64,000 nucleotides of DNA. Source: Roseospirillum parvum. GTDB taxonomy: Bacteria; Pseudomonadota; Alphaproteobacteria; Rhodospirillales; Rhodospirillaceae. The stretch is from NCBI RefSeq assembly GCF_900100455.1, contig NZ_FNCV01000003.1, positions 310,001 to 374,000 on the forward strand, given 5' to 3'. Position numbers and translations under genes: made by a program. The notes under the pieces were generated by a model that was given only the letters and a program-made list of their open reading frames with translations, did not search any database and was not told the origin of the DNA. Positions 1 through 10,317 of this stretch are shown here, piece after piece; the first letter of the stretch is position 1; each line of letters starts with the position of its first letter.

Positions 1-844
1 CCAGCTTGAGCATCTCGCGGTGGCGGGCGATGTCGGCTTCCACCTCGCCGGCGTTTTCCAGGGCCTCGCGCCGGAAGGCCTGGCGGGTCTCGGTGATGCG
101 CTGGCTGATCTCCGACAGCGCGGCGCGGGCCCGGGCCAGCGCTTCGCCCTGGCTTTCCAGCTCGCCGCGCAGGCTTTCCACCTCGCCTTCCAGGCGAACG
201 TGTTCCATGCGCGCCGTCAACCCCTCGGCCAGCAGGTCGGCCGACATGGCCAGACGCTCCTCGGCCAGGTCCAGTTCGCGGGCCAGCGAGGCGCGGCGCG
301 AGGTGATTTCGGCGATGTCGGCCTGACGCTGACGCTGCTGGTCGGCCAACACGCCGAGGGTCGAGATCAGCTCCTGCTGGCGGGCCCGGTAGGTGCTCTG
401 TTCCGAGGCCAGCAAGGCCGGGCGGCGCTCGGCCGGACCCGGCGGGAACTCGGGCGGAAGCTCGGGCGGCCGACCCTCGGCCTCGGCGGCGAGGCGGGCC
501 CGGGTCAGCAGCAGGCCGTCCAGGCGGACTTCCATCTCCTCCTTGTTCATGGCGGTCACCGCCAGATCGAGCCGGACCAGCGGCGTGCCCGGGCTGACCC
601 GGTCGCCCTCGCGGACCATCAGCTCGGCGATGATGCCACCTTCCAGGTGCTGGATGGTCTTCACCCGGCCCTGCGGCACCACTTCGCCGGTGGCCACCGC
701 CACCTCGTCCAGCTCGGCCACCGAGGCCCAGGCGACCAGCCCGGCGAGCAGGGCCATGACCAGCCAGCCGAGGGGTCGCCAGCCGGGCAGGCGATGGCGG
801 GCCAGAACCCGGGCCAGCGGGCTGTCGGGCGGAGGGTGGCTCAT
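1..844 (-). CDS. HlyD-family membrane fusion protein of a type I secretion system (3' end outside window)
   Basis: Periplasmic adaptor that bridges an inner-membrane ABC exporter to an outer-membrane TolC-like channel. Reading from ATG at 844, a short cytoplasmic tail is followed by one membrane segment (about residues 27-43), then the hallmark segment TIQHLEGGIIAEL that opens the lipoyl/barrel-sandwich region of this family, then a long Ala/Glu/Arg-rich coiled coil that runs off the window at base 1. The ATG overlaps the stop of the ABC exporter gene by 4 bp (ATGA), so the two are translationally coupled and function together. About 280 residues are visible; the C-terminal half is missing. 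The exported substrate cannot be told from the sequence. Confidence 0.9.
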   Translation of the reverse strand, partial: MSHPPPDSPLARVLARHRLPGWRPLGWLVMALLAGLVAWASVAELDEVAVATGEVVPQGRVKTIQHLEGGIIAELMVREGDRVSPGTPLVRLDLAVTAMNKEEMEVRLDGLLLTRARLAAEAEGRPPELPPEFPPGPAERRPALLASEQSTYRARQQELISTLGVLADQQRQRQADIAEITSRRASLARELDLAEERLAMSADLLAEGLTARMEHVRLEGEVESLRGELESQGEALARARAALSEISQRITETRQAFRREALENAGEVEADIARHREMLKL

Positions 845-2592
845 GACCGGCTCCCCCGCGACAGGTAGGCCAGCACCTCGGCCGCCGGACCGGAGGCGGC
901 CAGCCTGCCCTGTTCCAGCACGAAGATGGTCCGCGCCGCCTGGAGCAACACCGGGCTGTGGCTGACCACCACCACCGTGCGCTCGGCGGCGAGGCGGCGC
1001 AGGGTCTCGGCCAGCCCCCGTTCGGCGGCGCTGTCCAGGCTCGCCGTCGGCTCGTCGAGGACGATCAGCGGCGGCTCGCCGATCAGCGCCCGGGCCAGGA
1101 CAAGGCGCTGCCGGATGCCGGCCGACAACCGTCCGCCCCCCTCGCCGACCGGCGTGCCGTAGCCCTCCGGCAGGGCGGCGATGGCGTCGTGGACCCCGGC
1201 CAGCCGGGCGGCGGCGACCACCGCCGCGTCATCGACCGCGCCCCGGACGGCACCCAGGGCGATGTTGTCGCGGATGCTGCCGGCCAGCAGCACGCATTCC
1301 TGCGGCGCGTAGCCCACCCAGGCGGCCAGATCGTGGCGGCCGAACTGGCCGATGTCGGCGCCATCCAGCAGCACCCGCCCCTCGGCCGGCCGATAGAGCC
1401 CGATCAGCAGCTTGAGCAGGGTGGTCTTGCCGCAGCCGTTGCGGCCCATGATGGCCGTGATGCCGCCCGGGCGGATGGTCAGGGCCAGGCCGTCCAGCAC
1501 CGGCGGCGCCGGCGGCGCGGCGAAGCGGAAGGTCAGGTTCTCGACCGTCAGATGGCCGGCCGGACGCGGCAACTCGACCGCCCCCCGGGCCGGCTCGGTG
1601 GGCAGGGCGAAGGCCTCGCCCAGACGGGCCGCCGCCTGCCGGGCGGCGATCAGGCCGCGCCAGCCGCCGACCAACTGGTTGAGCGGGGCGAGCAGGCGGC
1701 CGCCCAGCATGTTGGCGGCGATCAGGCTGCCGATGGTCATCTGATGGTCGATGATGGCCAGGGCGCCGACGGTGGTCATGGAAACCGTGGTCACCACCCC
1801 CAGCGCATGGCCGATGTGCACGAAACGATCCTGGCGCTGGCCGCGCCGCACGGCGTGGTCGATGGTTTCGGCCCGCGCCTTCTCCCAGGCCGGGGCCAGG
1901 GCGTGTTCCATGGCCAGCGCCTTGACCGTGGTCCGGCCAAGCAGCCGCTCGGCGAGCAGGGTGTCGCGCGCCTGCGCCCCCGTCCGTTCGGCCCGCGCCA
2001 CCGCCCCCACCGAGAAGCCGGCCCACACCGCGAGCCCGAAAAAGGCCGCGAAGGCGATGACCAGGATCCACGCCACCGGCTGGGCGATCAGGAAGACCAG
2101 GCCGATGAACAGGAAGACGAACGGCAGGTCGGCGGCCAGCAGGGCAATGCCGCCGCCCAGGGTGTTGCGGACCAGATCCAGGTCGCGGTGCAGGCCCTGC
2201 CAATGGCTGGCCGGGCGCGCCTCCAGGATGGCCAGGGGGAGCGCCGCCAGATGGGCGTCCAGCTTCTGGCCGGCCCTCACATCGACCCTCAGGGCCACCC
2301 GCTGCATCAGGCGGGCCCGCAGGCCGCGCAGCAGGAAGTCGAACACCACCACCCCGGCCATGCCCAGGGTCAGCCCGGTCAGGGTCGACAGGCCGGCGTG
2401 GAAGACCACCCGGTCGTAGACCTGCAGCACATAGACCGGGGTGGCCAGGGCCAGCAGGTTGACGAAAAAGGAAACCAGCAGAACCTCGCCCAGGTAGGGG
2501 CGCAAGGGGGCCAGCACCGGGGCCAGCCAGCGCCGGCGCCCGGCCATCGGAGGGTCCGCGAAGGGCGGGGTTGCGTCGGCCATGACCGGCAT
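841..2592 (-). CDS. Type I secretion ABC transporter, fused permease and ATPase (PrtD/HlyB class)
   Basis: Inner-membrane ATP-driven exporter subunit that works with the adjacent HlyD-type adaptor. The N-terminal half is a type I exporter membrane domain with several hydrophobic segments (roughly residues 30-320); the C-terminal half is the nucleotide-binding domain. Visible motifs are Walker A GRNGCGKTT (near residue 383), Walker B LIVLDEPTASLD (near 507) and the H-loop SHSP (near 540). The signature motif reads LSAGIRQR (near 487) rather than LSGGQRQR, an unusual change. There is no N-terminal C39 peptidase domain, as in PrtD-type exporters. The start is uncertain: ATG at 2592 or 2583 is likely, and a TTG lies at 2619. 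It is divergent from the cyclase gene. Confidence 0.9.
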   Translation of the reverse strand: MPVMADATPPFADPPMAGRRRWLAPVLAPLRPYLGEVLLVSFFVNLLALATPVYVLQVYDRVVFHAGLSTLTGLTLGMAGVVVFDFLLRGLRARLMQRVALRVDVRAGQKLDAHLAALPLAILEARPASHWQGLHRDLDLVRNTLGGGIALLAADLPFVFLFIGLVFLIAQPVAWILVIAFAAFFGLAVWAGFSVGAVARAERTGAQARDTLLAERLLGRTTVKALAMEHALAPAWEKARAETIDHAVRRGQRQDRFVHIGHALGVVTTVSMTTVGALAIIDHQMTIGSLIAANMLGGRLLAPLNQLVGGWRGLIAARQAAARLGEAFALPTEPARGAVELPRPAGHLTVENLTFRFAAPPAPPVLDGLALTIRPGGITAIMGRNGCGKTTLLKLLIGLYRPAEGRVLLDGADIGQFGRHDLAAWVGYAPQECVLLAGSIRDNIALGAVRGAVDDAAVVAAARLAGVHDAIAALPEGYGTPVGEGGGRLSAGIRQRLVLARALIGEPPLIVLDEPTASLDSAAERGLAETLRRLAAERTVVVVSHSPVLLQAARTIFVLEQGRLAASGPAAEVLAYLSRGSRS

Positions 2593-2714
2593 CAAACACC
2601 GCCGCCCCGAAGTTGGCAAGGCGGGGGAATTTCGCTCGCCGGACGGGGCGCGCGGCGCTACCCTTTCCCGATAAGTTTCCGGGGCAAGGGCGGCGGCGGC
2701 CGGGCGAGGGATCG

Positions 2715-4988
2715 GTGGCGGACAAGCAAGGCAAAAAAGGGCGGCGCACGGCCAAGTCGGGCAGCAAGCCGGGTGGCCGGCTGGCCCGTCTGTGGTCGGC
2801 CAGCCTGAAGAGCGGGCGGCTGGTCGCCCTGATCATGCTGGTCGTCTTCATCAGTCTGCGGCTGGCCGACCCGGCCCCCTTGCAGATCGTCCGCAAGCAG
2901 ACCTTCGACCTCTACCAGCGCCTGAAACCGCGCGAGATCACCGCCCGCCCGGTGACCATCGTCGACCTGGACGAAAAAAGCCTGGCCGAGGTCGGCCAGT
3001 GGCCCTGGCCGCGCACCCTGGTGGCCGATCTGATCGATCGGCTGTTCGCCATGGGCGCCATCGTGGTCGGCTTCGACATGGTGTTCGCCGAGCCCGACCG
3101 CATGACCCCGGACAGCTTGGCCGAGGTGCTGCCCGGCCTCGACCCGGAGATGCGCGACAAACTGCGCGGCCTGCCGGGCACCGACGAGGTGTTCGCCCGG
3201 GCCATCGCCAACGGTCGGGTGGTGATGGGCCAGTCGGTGCGCAACGACGCCCCGCCCCAGGCCGAGGACGCGCCGACCACCTCGGTGGCCTGGGTCGGCG
3301 GGGTCGATCCCCTGCCCTACCTGGAGCCCCACGGCGGACTGGTCCGCAACATTCCCCTGCTCGACCATCAGGCCATGGGGCGCGGGGTGTTCAACGTCTC
3401 GCCGGAGCTGGACGGCATCATCCGCCGGGTGCCCATGGTGCTCAACGTGGAGGACCAGATCCACCCCTCGCTGTCCACCGAGATGCTGCGCGTCGCCACC
3501 GGCAACACCACCATCCTGGTGAAAACCCCCAAGAAGGGCCAGGGGGTGGAGGGCGTCTACATCAAGCCCAAGCTGATCAAGACCGACGAGGCGGGCCGGG
3601 TGTGGGTCTACTTCTCGCGCTACGACACCGCCAAGTACCTGCCGGCGGTGGATGTCCTCAACGGCACGGCACCGCCCGAGATGGTGCGAAACAAGCTGGT
3701 CATCATCGGCACCTCGGCGGTCGGGCTGCTCGACATCAAGTCCTCGCCGGTCAATTCCTTCCTGCCCGGGGTCGAGGTGCACACCAACATCATCGAGAAC
3801 GTGCTGTCCGACACCCAGTTGCGCCGCCCCGGCTACATGCTGGGCAGCGAAATGACCATCGCCCTGGTTCTCGGGCTGCTGCTGATGATCGTGGTGCCGC
3901 TGGCCCCGGCGGTGTGGACCCTGGGCACCTTCATCGTCGTCGCCGGCGGGTTGGTGGGAACAAGCTGGTATCTGTTCGCCCAGCACCTGCTTCTGTTCGA
4001 TCCGGTGATGCCGTTCAGCTCGTCGCTGCTCATCTACGGCTTCCTGACCTACGCCAGCTTCTCGCGGGAGGAGGCCCAGCGCCGTCAGGTGCGCGAGGCC
4101 TTCAGCCGCTACATGTCGCCGGCCCTGGTCGAACGGCTGGCCGACGATCCGGGCCAGCTCAAGCTGGGCGGCGAGATGCGCGACATGACCCTGTTGTTCT
4201 GCGACGTGCGCGGCTTCACCACCATCTCCGAACAGTTCGACGCCGAGGGCCTGACCCGCCTGATCAACCGCTTCCTCACCCCCATGACCAACAAGATCCT
4301 GGAACACCGGGGCACCATCGACAAGTACATGGGCGACTGCATCATGGCCTTCTGGAACGCCCCGCTGGACGACGCCGAGCACGCCCGCAACGGCTGCAAC
4401 GCGGCCATCGAGATGAAGGGCCTGCTGGTCGGCCTGAACCAGGATCTGAAAGCGGAGGCCGAGGCCGAGGGCCGCAGACACATCCCGCTCAACATCGGCA
4501 TCGGCATCAATTCGGGCATCTGCTGCGTCGGCAACATGGGCTCGGACCAGCGCTTCGACTATTCGGTGCTGGGCGACAACGTGAACCTTGCCTCGCGCCT
4601 GGAGGGGCAGTCCAAGACCTACGGCGTGACCACCGTGCTGGGCGAGAACACCCGGGCCCTGGTCCCCGACTACGCCACCCTGGAGCTGGACCGCATCCGG
4701 GTGAAGGGCAAGACCCTGCCGGTGACCATCTTCGGCCTGCTCGGCAACCCGGAGGTGGCACGATCAGAGGAATTCCAGACCCTGGCCGCCCACCACGGCG
4801 AGATGATCGCCGCCTATCGGGCCCAGGACTGGGATACCGCCGGCGCCGCCCTGGACAAGGCCCGCGCCGCCGCCGAGCCGTGGCACATCGACGGACTCTA
4901 TGCCCTTTACGCCGCACGGCTGGAGGACTACCGCCTGAACAGCCCCGGGGCTGACTGGGACGGGGTCTACGTGGCACTCACCAAATAG
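2715..4988 (+). CDS. CHASE2-domain class III adenylate/guanylate cyclase
   Basis: Membrane-bound nucleotide cyclase that would make cAMP (or cGMP) in response to an extracytoplasmic cue. GTG at 2715 follows GAGGG and gives 757 residues. Order: basic N-terminus, one membrane segment (about 30-47), extracytoplasmic CHASE2 domain (about 60-370), a cluster of hydrophobic segments (about 375-460), and a C-terminal class III cyclase domain (about 480-680). Both metal-binding aspartates are present: D497 in LLFCDVRGFTTI and D541 in YMGDCIMAFW, and the NLASRLEG motif carrying the transition-state Asn and Arg follows. A TPR-like tail of about 70 residues ends the protein. ATP versus GTP preference cannot be settled from the sequence. 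The last codons lie in a 16-bp tandem repeat. Confidence 0.88.
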   Translation: MADKQGKKGRRTAKSGSKPGGRLARLWSASLKSGRLVALIMLVVFISLRLADPAPLQIVRKQTFDLYQRLKPREITARPVTIVDLDEKSLAEVGQWPWPRTLVADLIDRLFAMGAIVVGFDMVFAEPDRMTPDSLAEVLPGLDPEMRDKLRGLPGTDEVFARAIANGRVVMGQSVRNDAPPQAEDAPTTSVAWVGGVDPLPYLEPHGGLVRNIPLLDHQAMGRGVFNVSPELDGIIRRVPMVLNVEDQIHPSLSTEMLRVATGNTTILVKTPKKGQGVEGVYIKPKLIKTDEAGRVWVYFSRYDTAKYLPAVDVLNGTAPPEMVRNKLVIIGTSAVGLLDIKSSPVNSFLPGVEVHTNIIENVLSDTQLRRPGYMLGSEMTIALVLGLLLMIVVPLAPAVWTLGTFIVVAGGLVGTSWYLFAQHLLLFDPVMPFSSSLLIYGFLTYASFSREEAQRRQVREAFSRYMSPALVERLADDPGQLKLGGEMRDMTLLFCDVRGFTTISEQFDAEGLTRLINRFLTPMTNKILEHRGTIDKYMGDCIMAFWNAPLDDAEHARNGCNAAIEMKGLLVGLNQDLKAEAEAEGRRHIPLNIGIGINSGICCVGNMGSDQRFDYSVLGDNVNLASRLEGQSKTYGVTTVLGENTRALVPDYATLELDRIRVKGKTLPVTIFGLLGNPEVARSEEFQTLAAHHGEMIAAYRAQDWDTAGAALDKARAAAEPWHIDGLYALYAARLEDYRLNSPGADWDGVYVALTK

Positions 4989-5021
4989 GGTACTCACCAA
5001 ATAGGGCACTCACCGAACAGG
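4975..5021. repeat. Three tandem 16-bp units spanning the cyclase stop codon
   Basis: The unit cactcaccaaataggg at 4975-4990 is repeated at 4991-5006 (first base t) and again, less exactly, at 5007-5021 (cactcaccgaacagg). The first copy encodes the end of the cyclase (Leu-Thr-Lys-stop). Because 16 is not a multiple of 3, each copy sits in a different frame. It probably arose by slippage or tandem duplication. Confidence 0.85.
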
Positions 5022-5026
5022 CGGCC

Positions 5027-5638
5027 CTACCCGGCCAGGCTCCGTTCCACGGCGGCGCGCAGCTTGGCCGCATCCGGCTTGGTCATGCTGGAAAACCAAT
5101 CGACCAGCCGGCCGTCGGGGCCGATCAGGTACTTGTGGAAGTTCCACTTGGGGGCCGACAGGAAGCCCCCCTGCTGGCGCGCCCAGGCATAGAAGGGATG
5201 GGCCGCGTCGCCCTTCACCGAGACCTTCTCGGTCATCGGAAAGTTGATGCTGAAGTTGACCGTGCAGAACTCCTTGATCTCCGCCTCCGAGCCCGGCTCC
5301 TGGCCGGCGAAGTCGTTGGACGGCACGCCGAGCACCACCAGCCCGCGCTCCCGATAGGTCTCCCACAGGCTTTGCAGGCCCTCGTACTGGGGCGTGAAGC
5401 CGCAGCGCGAGGCGGTGTTGACGACCAGAACGGTCTTGCCGGCGAAGTCCTTGAGGGGCAGCGGCTGGCCATCGATGGTGGTGAAGGAGAAGTCGTGGGC
5501 GGTGGTCATCGGGGTCTCCGCGGTGGGTTCCGGGGTCGCCGAGTCGGCGGGTGCGGCCAGCGGCAGCACAAGACAGGCGAGAAGCAGCGAGAGGCCGGCC
5601 ACATCGGCCAGCCGGCGCATCAACAGGGAACGGGACAT
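5027..5638 (-). CDS. Glutathione peroxidase family protein, probably exported
   Basis: Thiol-dependent peroxidase that reduces hydrogen peroxide or organic peroxides. The catalytic tetrad is visible: C79 in ASRCGFTPQY, Q113 in NDFAGQEPGS, and W165 and N166 in KWNFHKYL. The peroxidatic residue is cysteine, not selenocysteine. The first 32 residues (basic start, Leu-rich core, then Ala-Pro-Ala) look like a signal peptide, so the enzyme probably acts in the periplasm. A second Met at residue 44 could give a cytoplasmic form. The 203-residue length fits the family plus a leader. It is convergent with the cyclase gene and shares a strand with smpB. Confidence 0.9.
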   Translation of the reverse strand: MSRSLLMRRLADVAGLSLLLACLVLPLAAPADSATPEPTAETPMTTAHDFSFTTIDGQPLPLKDFAGKTVLVVNTASRCGFTPQYEGLQSLWETYRERGLVVLGVPSNDFAGQEPGSEAEIKEFCTVNFSINFPMTEKVSVKGDAAHPFYAWARQQGGFLSAPKWNFHKYLIGPDGRLVDWFSSMTKPDAAKLRAAVERSLAG

Positions 5639-5702
5639 GGCGAGGCTCCGGCCAGGCGTTGGGGGTGTCTGCCCCTTCCTACGCCCGGCCCGGCCGGCTG
5701 GA

Positions 5703-6188
<486 letters not shown>

Positions 6189-6194
6189 GATGCC

Positions 6195-7070
6195 CTAGAG
6201 AATCCCGGCGTGGATCATCGCCGCCTTGATGCGTTCCCGGGTCGGCGGGCTCACCTCGCACAGCGGCAGACGCACCGTGGGCTGGCACTTGCCGAGCAGG
6301 CTGGCGGCGTACTTCACCGGGGCCGGGCTGGATTCCAGGAACAGCGCCTCGTGCAGCGGCATCAGGCGGTCGCGCAAGGCCATGCAGGTGGCCAGATCCC
6401 CGGTCCGCCAGGCCTCGTGCAGGCGGCTGGACAGGCTCGGCGCCACGTTGGCGGTGACCGAGATGCAGCCCACCCCACCCTGGGCCAGGAAGGCGACCAC
6501 GGTGGCGTCCTCGCCGGAGAGCTGGCAGAAATCGGGACCCACGGCGACTCGCGTCTTCAGCGGCCGGGCCAGATCGGCGGTGGCGTCCTTGACCCCGACG
6601 ATGTTCGGGATCTCGGCCAGCCGGGCCATGGTGGTGACCGACATGTCGATCACCGACCGGCCGGGGATGTTGTAGATGATGATCGGGATATCAACCGCTT
6701 CGGCCACCGCCTTGAAGTGCTGGTAGAGCCCTTCCTGGGTCGGCTTGTTGTAGTAGGGCGTCACCACCAGGGCGGCATTGGCGCCGGCCTCGCGGGCGTG
6801 GGCGGTCAGCTCGATGGCCTCGGCGGTGGAGTTGGAGCCGGCGCCGGCGATCACCGGCACCCGGCCGGCCGCCACCTCAAGGCACAGCTCGACCACCCGT
6901 TTGTGCTCGTCGTGGCTCAGCGTCGGGCTCTCGCCGGTGGTGCCGGTGGGGACCAGGGCATGGCTGCCCTGCTCGATCTGCCAGGCGACAAAGTCCTGGA
7001 AGGCGCGCTCGTCGACCGCCCCGGAGTCGGTAAACGGGGTGATCAGCGCCGGAATGGAGCCCTGAAACAT
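6195..7070 (-). CDS. dapA: 4-hydroxy-tetrahydrodipicolinate synthase DapA
   Basis: Condenses pyruvate with aspartate semialdehyde, the first committed step of lysine and meso-diaminopimelate synthesis. ATG at 7070 gives 291 residues, the usual length; it is preceded by AGAGAA. Key residues are present: the Schiff-base lysine K161 in VGVKDAT, Y133 in IIYNIPGRS and T44/T45 in PTGTTGE. The reading frame stays open upstream to 7220, but that stretch covers the promoter region and lacks family similarity. It probably forms an operon with smpB. Confidence 0.97.
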   Translation of the reverse strand: MFQGSIPALITPFTDSGAVDERAFQDFVAWQIEQGSHALVPTGTTGESPTLSHDEHKRVVELCLEVAAGRVPVIAGAGSNSTAEAIELTAHAREAGANAALVVTPYYNKPTQEGLYQHFKAVAEAVDIPIIIYNIPGRSVIDMSVTTMARLAEIPNIVGVKDATADLARPLKTRVAVGPDFCQLSGEDATVVAFLAQGGVGCISVTANVAPSLSSRLHEAWRTGDLATCMALRDRLMPLHEALFLESSPAPVKYAASLLGKCQPTVRLPLCEVSPPTRERIKAAMIHAGIL

Positions 7071-7138
7071 TTCTCTGACGTTCCCGATGGTTGGCCGGCC
7101 CCCGACCCGTATCGGGCGGAGCGCCGGGAAAGCGACGA

Positions 7139-7168
7139 AATCTAGCCGCTTCGCCGGGCCCAGGTCAA
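7139..7168 (-). promoter_or_regulatory. Candidate sigma-70-type promoter for dapA-smpB
   Basis: On the minus strand, -35 TTGACC (7163-7168) and -10 TAGATT (7139-7144) are separated by 18 bp. This would give a leader of about 60 nt before dapA. Seen by eye only. Confidence 0.5.
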
Positions 7169-7310
7169 AGCCCTTGAGAGCCGGGGGTTCAGGCGACCTC
7201 CAGGCGGCTTGTGTCAGCAAAATGATACGGGGCCACCCTTGTGGGGCGGGGGGCGGGTTCCCTACACTGAATGCCGTGGCACGTCGACCCGCTCGAATAA
7301 GGGGAGGATG

Positions 7311-9296
7311 ATGGTCGGGCTTTCATGCACGGCGCGGCGCGGTGTCGCCGGCTTGGCCTTTGTCCTGGCGCTCGCCTGGGGGCCGGGCGGGGCCAATGCC
7401 TCGCCGCTCACCCCGGAAGATCGCGCCCACTATACGGAAGCCTTCCGGCTGGCCGACGACAATGCCTGGGACGCCGCCCACGCCGAGGCGGCCAAGGGCG
7501 GCCTGCCGCTGCTCGCCAAGGTGCTGCGCTGGCGCCACTATCTGGAGCCCCGGGCCGATGTGGGTTTTGCCGAGATCACCGCCTTCCTCGCCGCCAATCC
7601 CGAGTGGCCCTACCCCAGCCTGCTGCGGCGCCGGGCCGAGGAAGCCATCCGCATCGGCGAGGACCCGCGGGCCGTGGTCGACTGGTTCGAGGCTCACCCG
7701 CCACTCGGCACCGATGGCCACATCGCCCTGGCCCGCGCCCTCGACACCCTGGGCGAGGAAAGCCGGGCCGCCGAGGAAGCCCGCGCCGCGTGGCGCACCG
7801 GCACCTTCGGGCGGGCCCAGGAGCGCGCCTTCCTGGCCCAGTTCGCCGAGGACCTGACCCCGGACGATCACATCGCCCGCCTCGACCACCTGATCTGGTC
7901 GCGCGAGTTGGTCTCGGCGCGGCGCATGCTGAAACGGGTGCCCGATGATCATCGCCATCTGGCCCACGCCCGACTCGCCCTGGCCGACCGCCAGAACGGC
8001 GTTGATGCCGCCATCAAACAGGTCCCGCCGGCGCTGCGCGACCACCCCGGCCTGGTCTACGAGCGGCTGAACTGGCGCCGCGCCAAGGGGCGCTACGAGG
8101 CCGCCATCGCCCTGCTCGACCACCCGGCGGCCAACCAGGGCGATCCCGACCGCTGGTGGCGCGAACGGGCCATCCTGGCCCGCGAGGCCCTGGAGCGCGG
8201 CCACATCACCGCCGCCTACCGGGCCGCCGCCGAGCACGGCCAGGAAAGCGGCGCCGGTTTCGCCGAGGCCGAGTGGCTGGCCGGCTGGATCGCGCTCAGG
8301 TTCCTGCGCGAGCCTGAAACCGCCGTCGGCCATTTCGCGCGCATGTACGACGGGGTGCGCTATCCGATCAGCCGGGCCCGCGGCGCCTATTGGGCCGGCC
8401 GGGCCGCCGAGGCGGCCGGCGATGCCGCCGGCGCCGCCCACTGGTATGGCGAGGCCGCCCCCCACGTGACCACCTATTATGGCCAGTTGGCCATCGCCAA
8501 GCTGGGCGATCCGCGCTCCTGGCCGCTGCCGGTCGACCCCCTGCCGACGGCCGACGACATCGCCGCCGTCAACGCCCGCGAGGCGACCCAGGTGATCCGC
8601 CTGCTGCACGCCCTGGAGCGGCGCGACGAGATACCGGCCTTCGTCCTTCGCCTGGGGGATCTGGCCGAAACGCCGGGGCAGGCCGCCTTGGCCGCCACCC
8701 TGGCGCGCGACAACGGTCGCCCCGATGCCGCCGTGGCCCTGGCCCGCCGGGTGGTGCTGGAGGGCACCTCGCTGGTCGAGTCGGGGTGGCCGGTGCCGCG
8801 CCTGGACTATCCCCCGGCGCCGGAACAGGCCCTGATCCTGTCGATCATCCGCCAGGAGAGCAATTTCAATCCGGAGGCGGTCAGCCGGGCCGGGGCGCGC
8901 GGCCTGATGCAGCTGATGCCGACCACCGCCAGCCGGGTCGCCAAGGCCGCCGGGCGCCCCTACGACAAGGCCCAGCTGACCGAGGACCCGGTCTACAACG
9001 TGCAGATCGGGGCGCACTATCTGGCCTCGCTGATCGATGACTATGGCGGCTCCTACGTGATGGCCATCGCCGCCTACAACGCCGGGCCGTCGCGGGTCGC
9101 CCGCTGGGTGCGCGACAATGGCGACCCGCGCGACCCCGACATCGATCCCATCGACTGGGTCGAACAGATCACCTTCAAGGAAACTCGCAACTACGTGCAG
9201 CGGGTGCTGGAAGGCCTCCAGGTCTACCGCCACCGCCTGGGCACCACCGAGTTGGCCCTGTCGTTGGACAGCGACCTCAAACGGTCCGACCGATGA
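7311..9296 (+). CDS. Soluble lytic murein transglycosylase (Slt70-like)
   Basis: Periplasmic enzyme that cleaves the MurNAc-GlcNAc bond of peptidoglycan to form 1,6-anhydro ends. Two ATGs are adjacent (7308, 7311); GGGGAGG at 7301-7307 is better spaced from 7311, giving 661 residues. Order: signal peptide ending around GGANA-SP, a long Ala/Arg-rich alpha-superhelical region (about 40-490), and a C-terminal SLT domain. The catalytic Glu is E516 in RQESNFNP, followed by [10 protein letters not shown] and AYNAGPSRV. The next gene starts inside its stop codon (ATGA), so the two are coupled. Confidence 0.92.
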   Translation: MVGLSCTARRGVAGLAFVLALAWGPGGANASPLTPEDRAHYTEAFRLADDNAWDAAHAEAAKGGLPLLAKVLRWRHYLEPRADVGFAEITAFLAANPEWPYPSLLRRRAEEAIRIGEDPRAVVDWFEAHPPLGTDGHIALARALDTLGEESRAAEEARAAWRTGTFGRAQERAFLAQFAEDLTPDDHIARLDHLIWSRELVSARRMLKRVPDDHRHLAHARLALADRQNGVDAAIKQVPPALRDHPGLVYERLNWRRAKGRYEAAIALLDHPAANQGDPDRWWRERAILAREALERGHITAAYRAAAEHGQESGAGFAEAEWLAGWIALRFLREPETAVGHFARMYDGVRYPISRARGAYWAGRAAEAAGDAAGAAHWYGEAAPHVTTYYGQLAIAKLGDPRSWPLPVDPLPTADDIAAVNAREATQVIRLLHALERRDEIPAFVLRLGDLAETPGQAALAATLARDNGRPDAAVALARRVVLEGTSLVESGWPVPRLDYPPAPEQALILSIIRQESNFNPEAVSRAGARGLMQLMPTTASRVAKAAGRPYDKAQLTEDPVYNVQIGAHYLASLIDDYGGSYVMAIAAYNAGPSRVARWVRDNGDPRDPDIDPIDWVEQITFKETRNYVQRVLEGLQVYRHRLGTTELALSLDSDLKRSDR

Positions 9297-10303
9297 CCCG
9301 GCCCCCCAGCCATGACCGCATCCTGGCCGCCGCCGACCGGCTGGCCGGACTGATCGGCCCCACCCCGCTGCTGCCCAGTCCGGCCCTGGCCCAGGCCAGC
9401 GGCGCCGCCGCCGTATGGCTGAAGGTGGAGGCCCTGCAGCACACCGGCTCGTTCAAACTGCGCGGGGCCAGCAACCGGCTGGCCCTGATTCCCGAGGAGA
9501 GTCGCCCGGCCGGCGTGGTCACCTGCTCGTCGGGCAACCACGCCCAGGCAGTGGCGTGGGCCGCCGCCCGGCTGGGCATGCCGGCGGCCATCGTCATGCC
9601 CACCGACGCGCCGCCGGTGAAGCGTCAGCGCACCGAGGCCCTGGGGGCCGAGATCCATCCCTACGACCGCTGGCGGGAAGACCGCGAGGCGCTGGCCCGG
9701 GCGTTGACCGAGGCGCGCGGCGCCACCTTCGTCCACCCCTACGAGGATCCGGAGGTGATCGCCGGCCAGGGCACCGTGGGCCTGGAGTTGGTCGCCCAGT
9801 GCCGGGCCGCCAACGGCCAGCCGCCCCAGACGGTGCTGGTCCCCTGCGGTGGTGGCGGGCTGTCGGCCGGGGTCGCCCTGGCGGTGGATGCCCTGGCCCC
9901 GGGCTGCCGGGTGCTGGCGGTGGAGCCGGAAGGGCTGGACGACACGGCGCGCTCGCTGCGCGCCGGCCGGCGTCTGGCCAATCCGCCCGAGGCGCGCTCG
10001 ATCTGCGATGCCCTGCTGGCCCCCGAACCCGGCGCCCTGACCTTCTCGCTGAACCGCGCCCTGCTGGCCGGCGGGCTGGCGGTCGGCGATGGCGAGGTGC
10101 GGCGTGCCATGGGCTGGCTGTTCCGCGAACACCGGGTGGTCGCCGAGCCGGGGGGCGTCGTCGGCGTGGCCGCCCTGCTCGCCCGACGCCTGGAGGTTAC
10201 CGGGCAGCGGGTGGTGGTGGTGGTGTCGGGCGGCAACGTGGACCCCACCCTGTACGCCGAGGTGCTGGGGGAGATGGCCGGGCCGGCGCCAGGGTCGGCG
10301 TAA
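9293..10303 (+). CDS. PLP-dependent threonine/serine dehydratase family protein
   Basis: Cytoplasmic fold-type II PLP enzyme, probably deaminating threonine (to 2-oxobutanoate) or serine (to pyruvate). The Schiff-base lysine is K55 in GSFKLRGA; the substrate loop CSSGNHAQAVAW and the phosphate-binding PCGGGGLSAG follow. At 336 residues it has no C-terminal ACT-like regulatory domain, so it resembles catabolic TdcB or serine racemase-like enzymes more than biosynthetic IlvA. It starts 4 bp inside the transglycosylase gene. Exact substrate is not decidable here. Confidence 0.85.
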   Translation: MTRPPSHDRILAAADRLAGLIGPTPLLPSPALAQASGAAAVWLKVEALQHTGSFKLRGASNRLALIPEESRPAGVVTCSSGNHAQAVAWAAARLGMPAAIVMPTDAPPVKRQRTEALGAEIHPYDRWREDREALARALTEARGATFVHPYEDPEVIAGQGTVGLELVAQCRAANGQPPQTVLVPCGGGGLSAGVALAVDALAPGCRVLAVEPEGLDDTARSLRAGRRLANPPEARSICDALLAPEPGALTFSLNRALLAGGLAVGDGEVRRAMGWLFREHRVVAEPGGVVGVAALLARRLEVTGQRVVVVVSGGNVDPTLYAEVLGEMAGPAPGSA

Positions 10304-10317
10304 CCGCCGCCCTCGGC

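Noticed and set aside
20-868. Plus-strand open frames opposite the HlyD-type gene
   Set aside because: The minus strand encodes a recognisable membrane fusion protein; the plus-strand products are low-complexity shadows.
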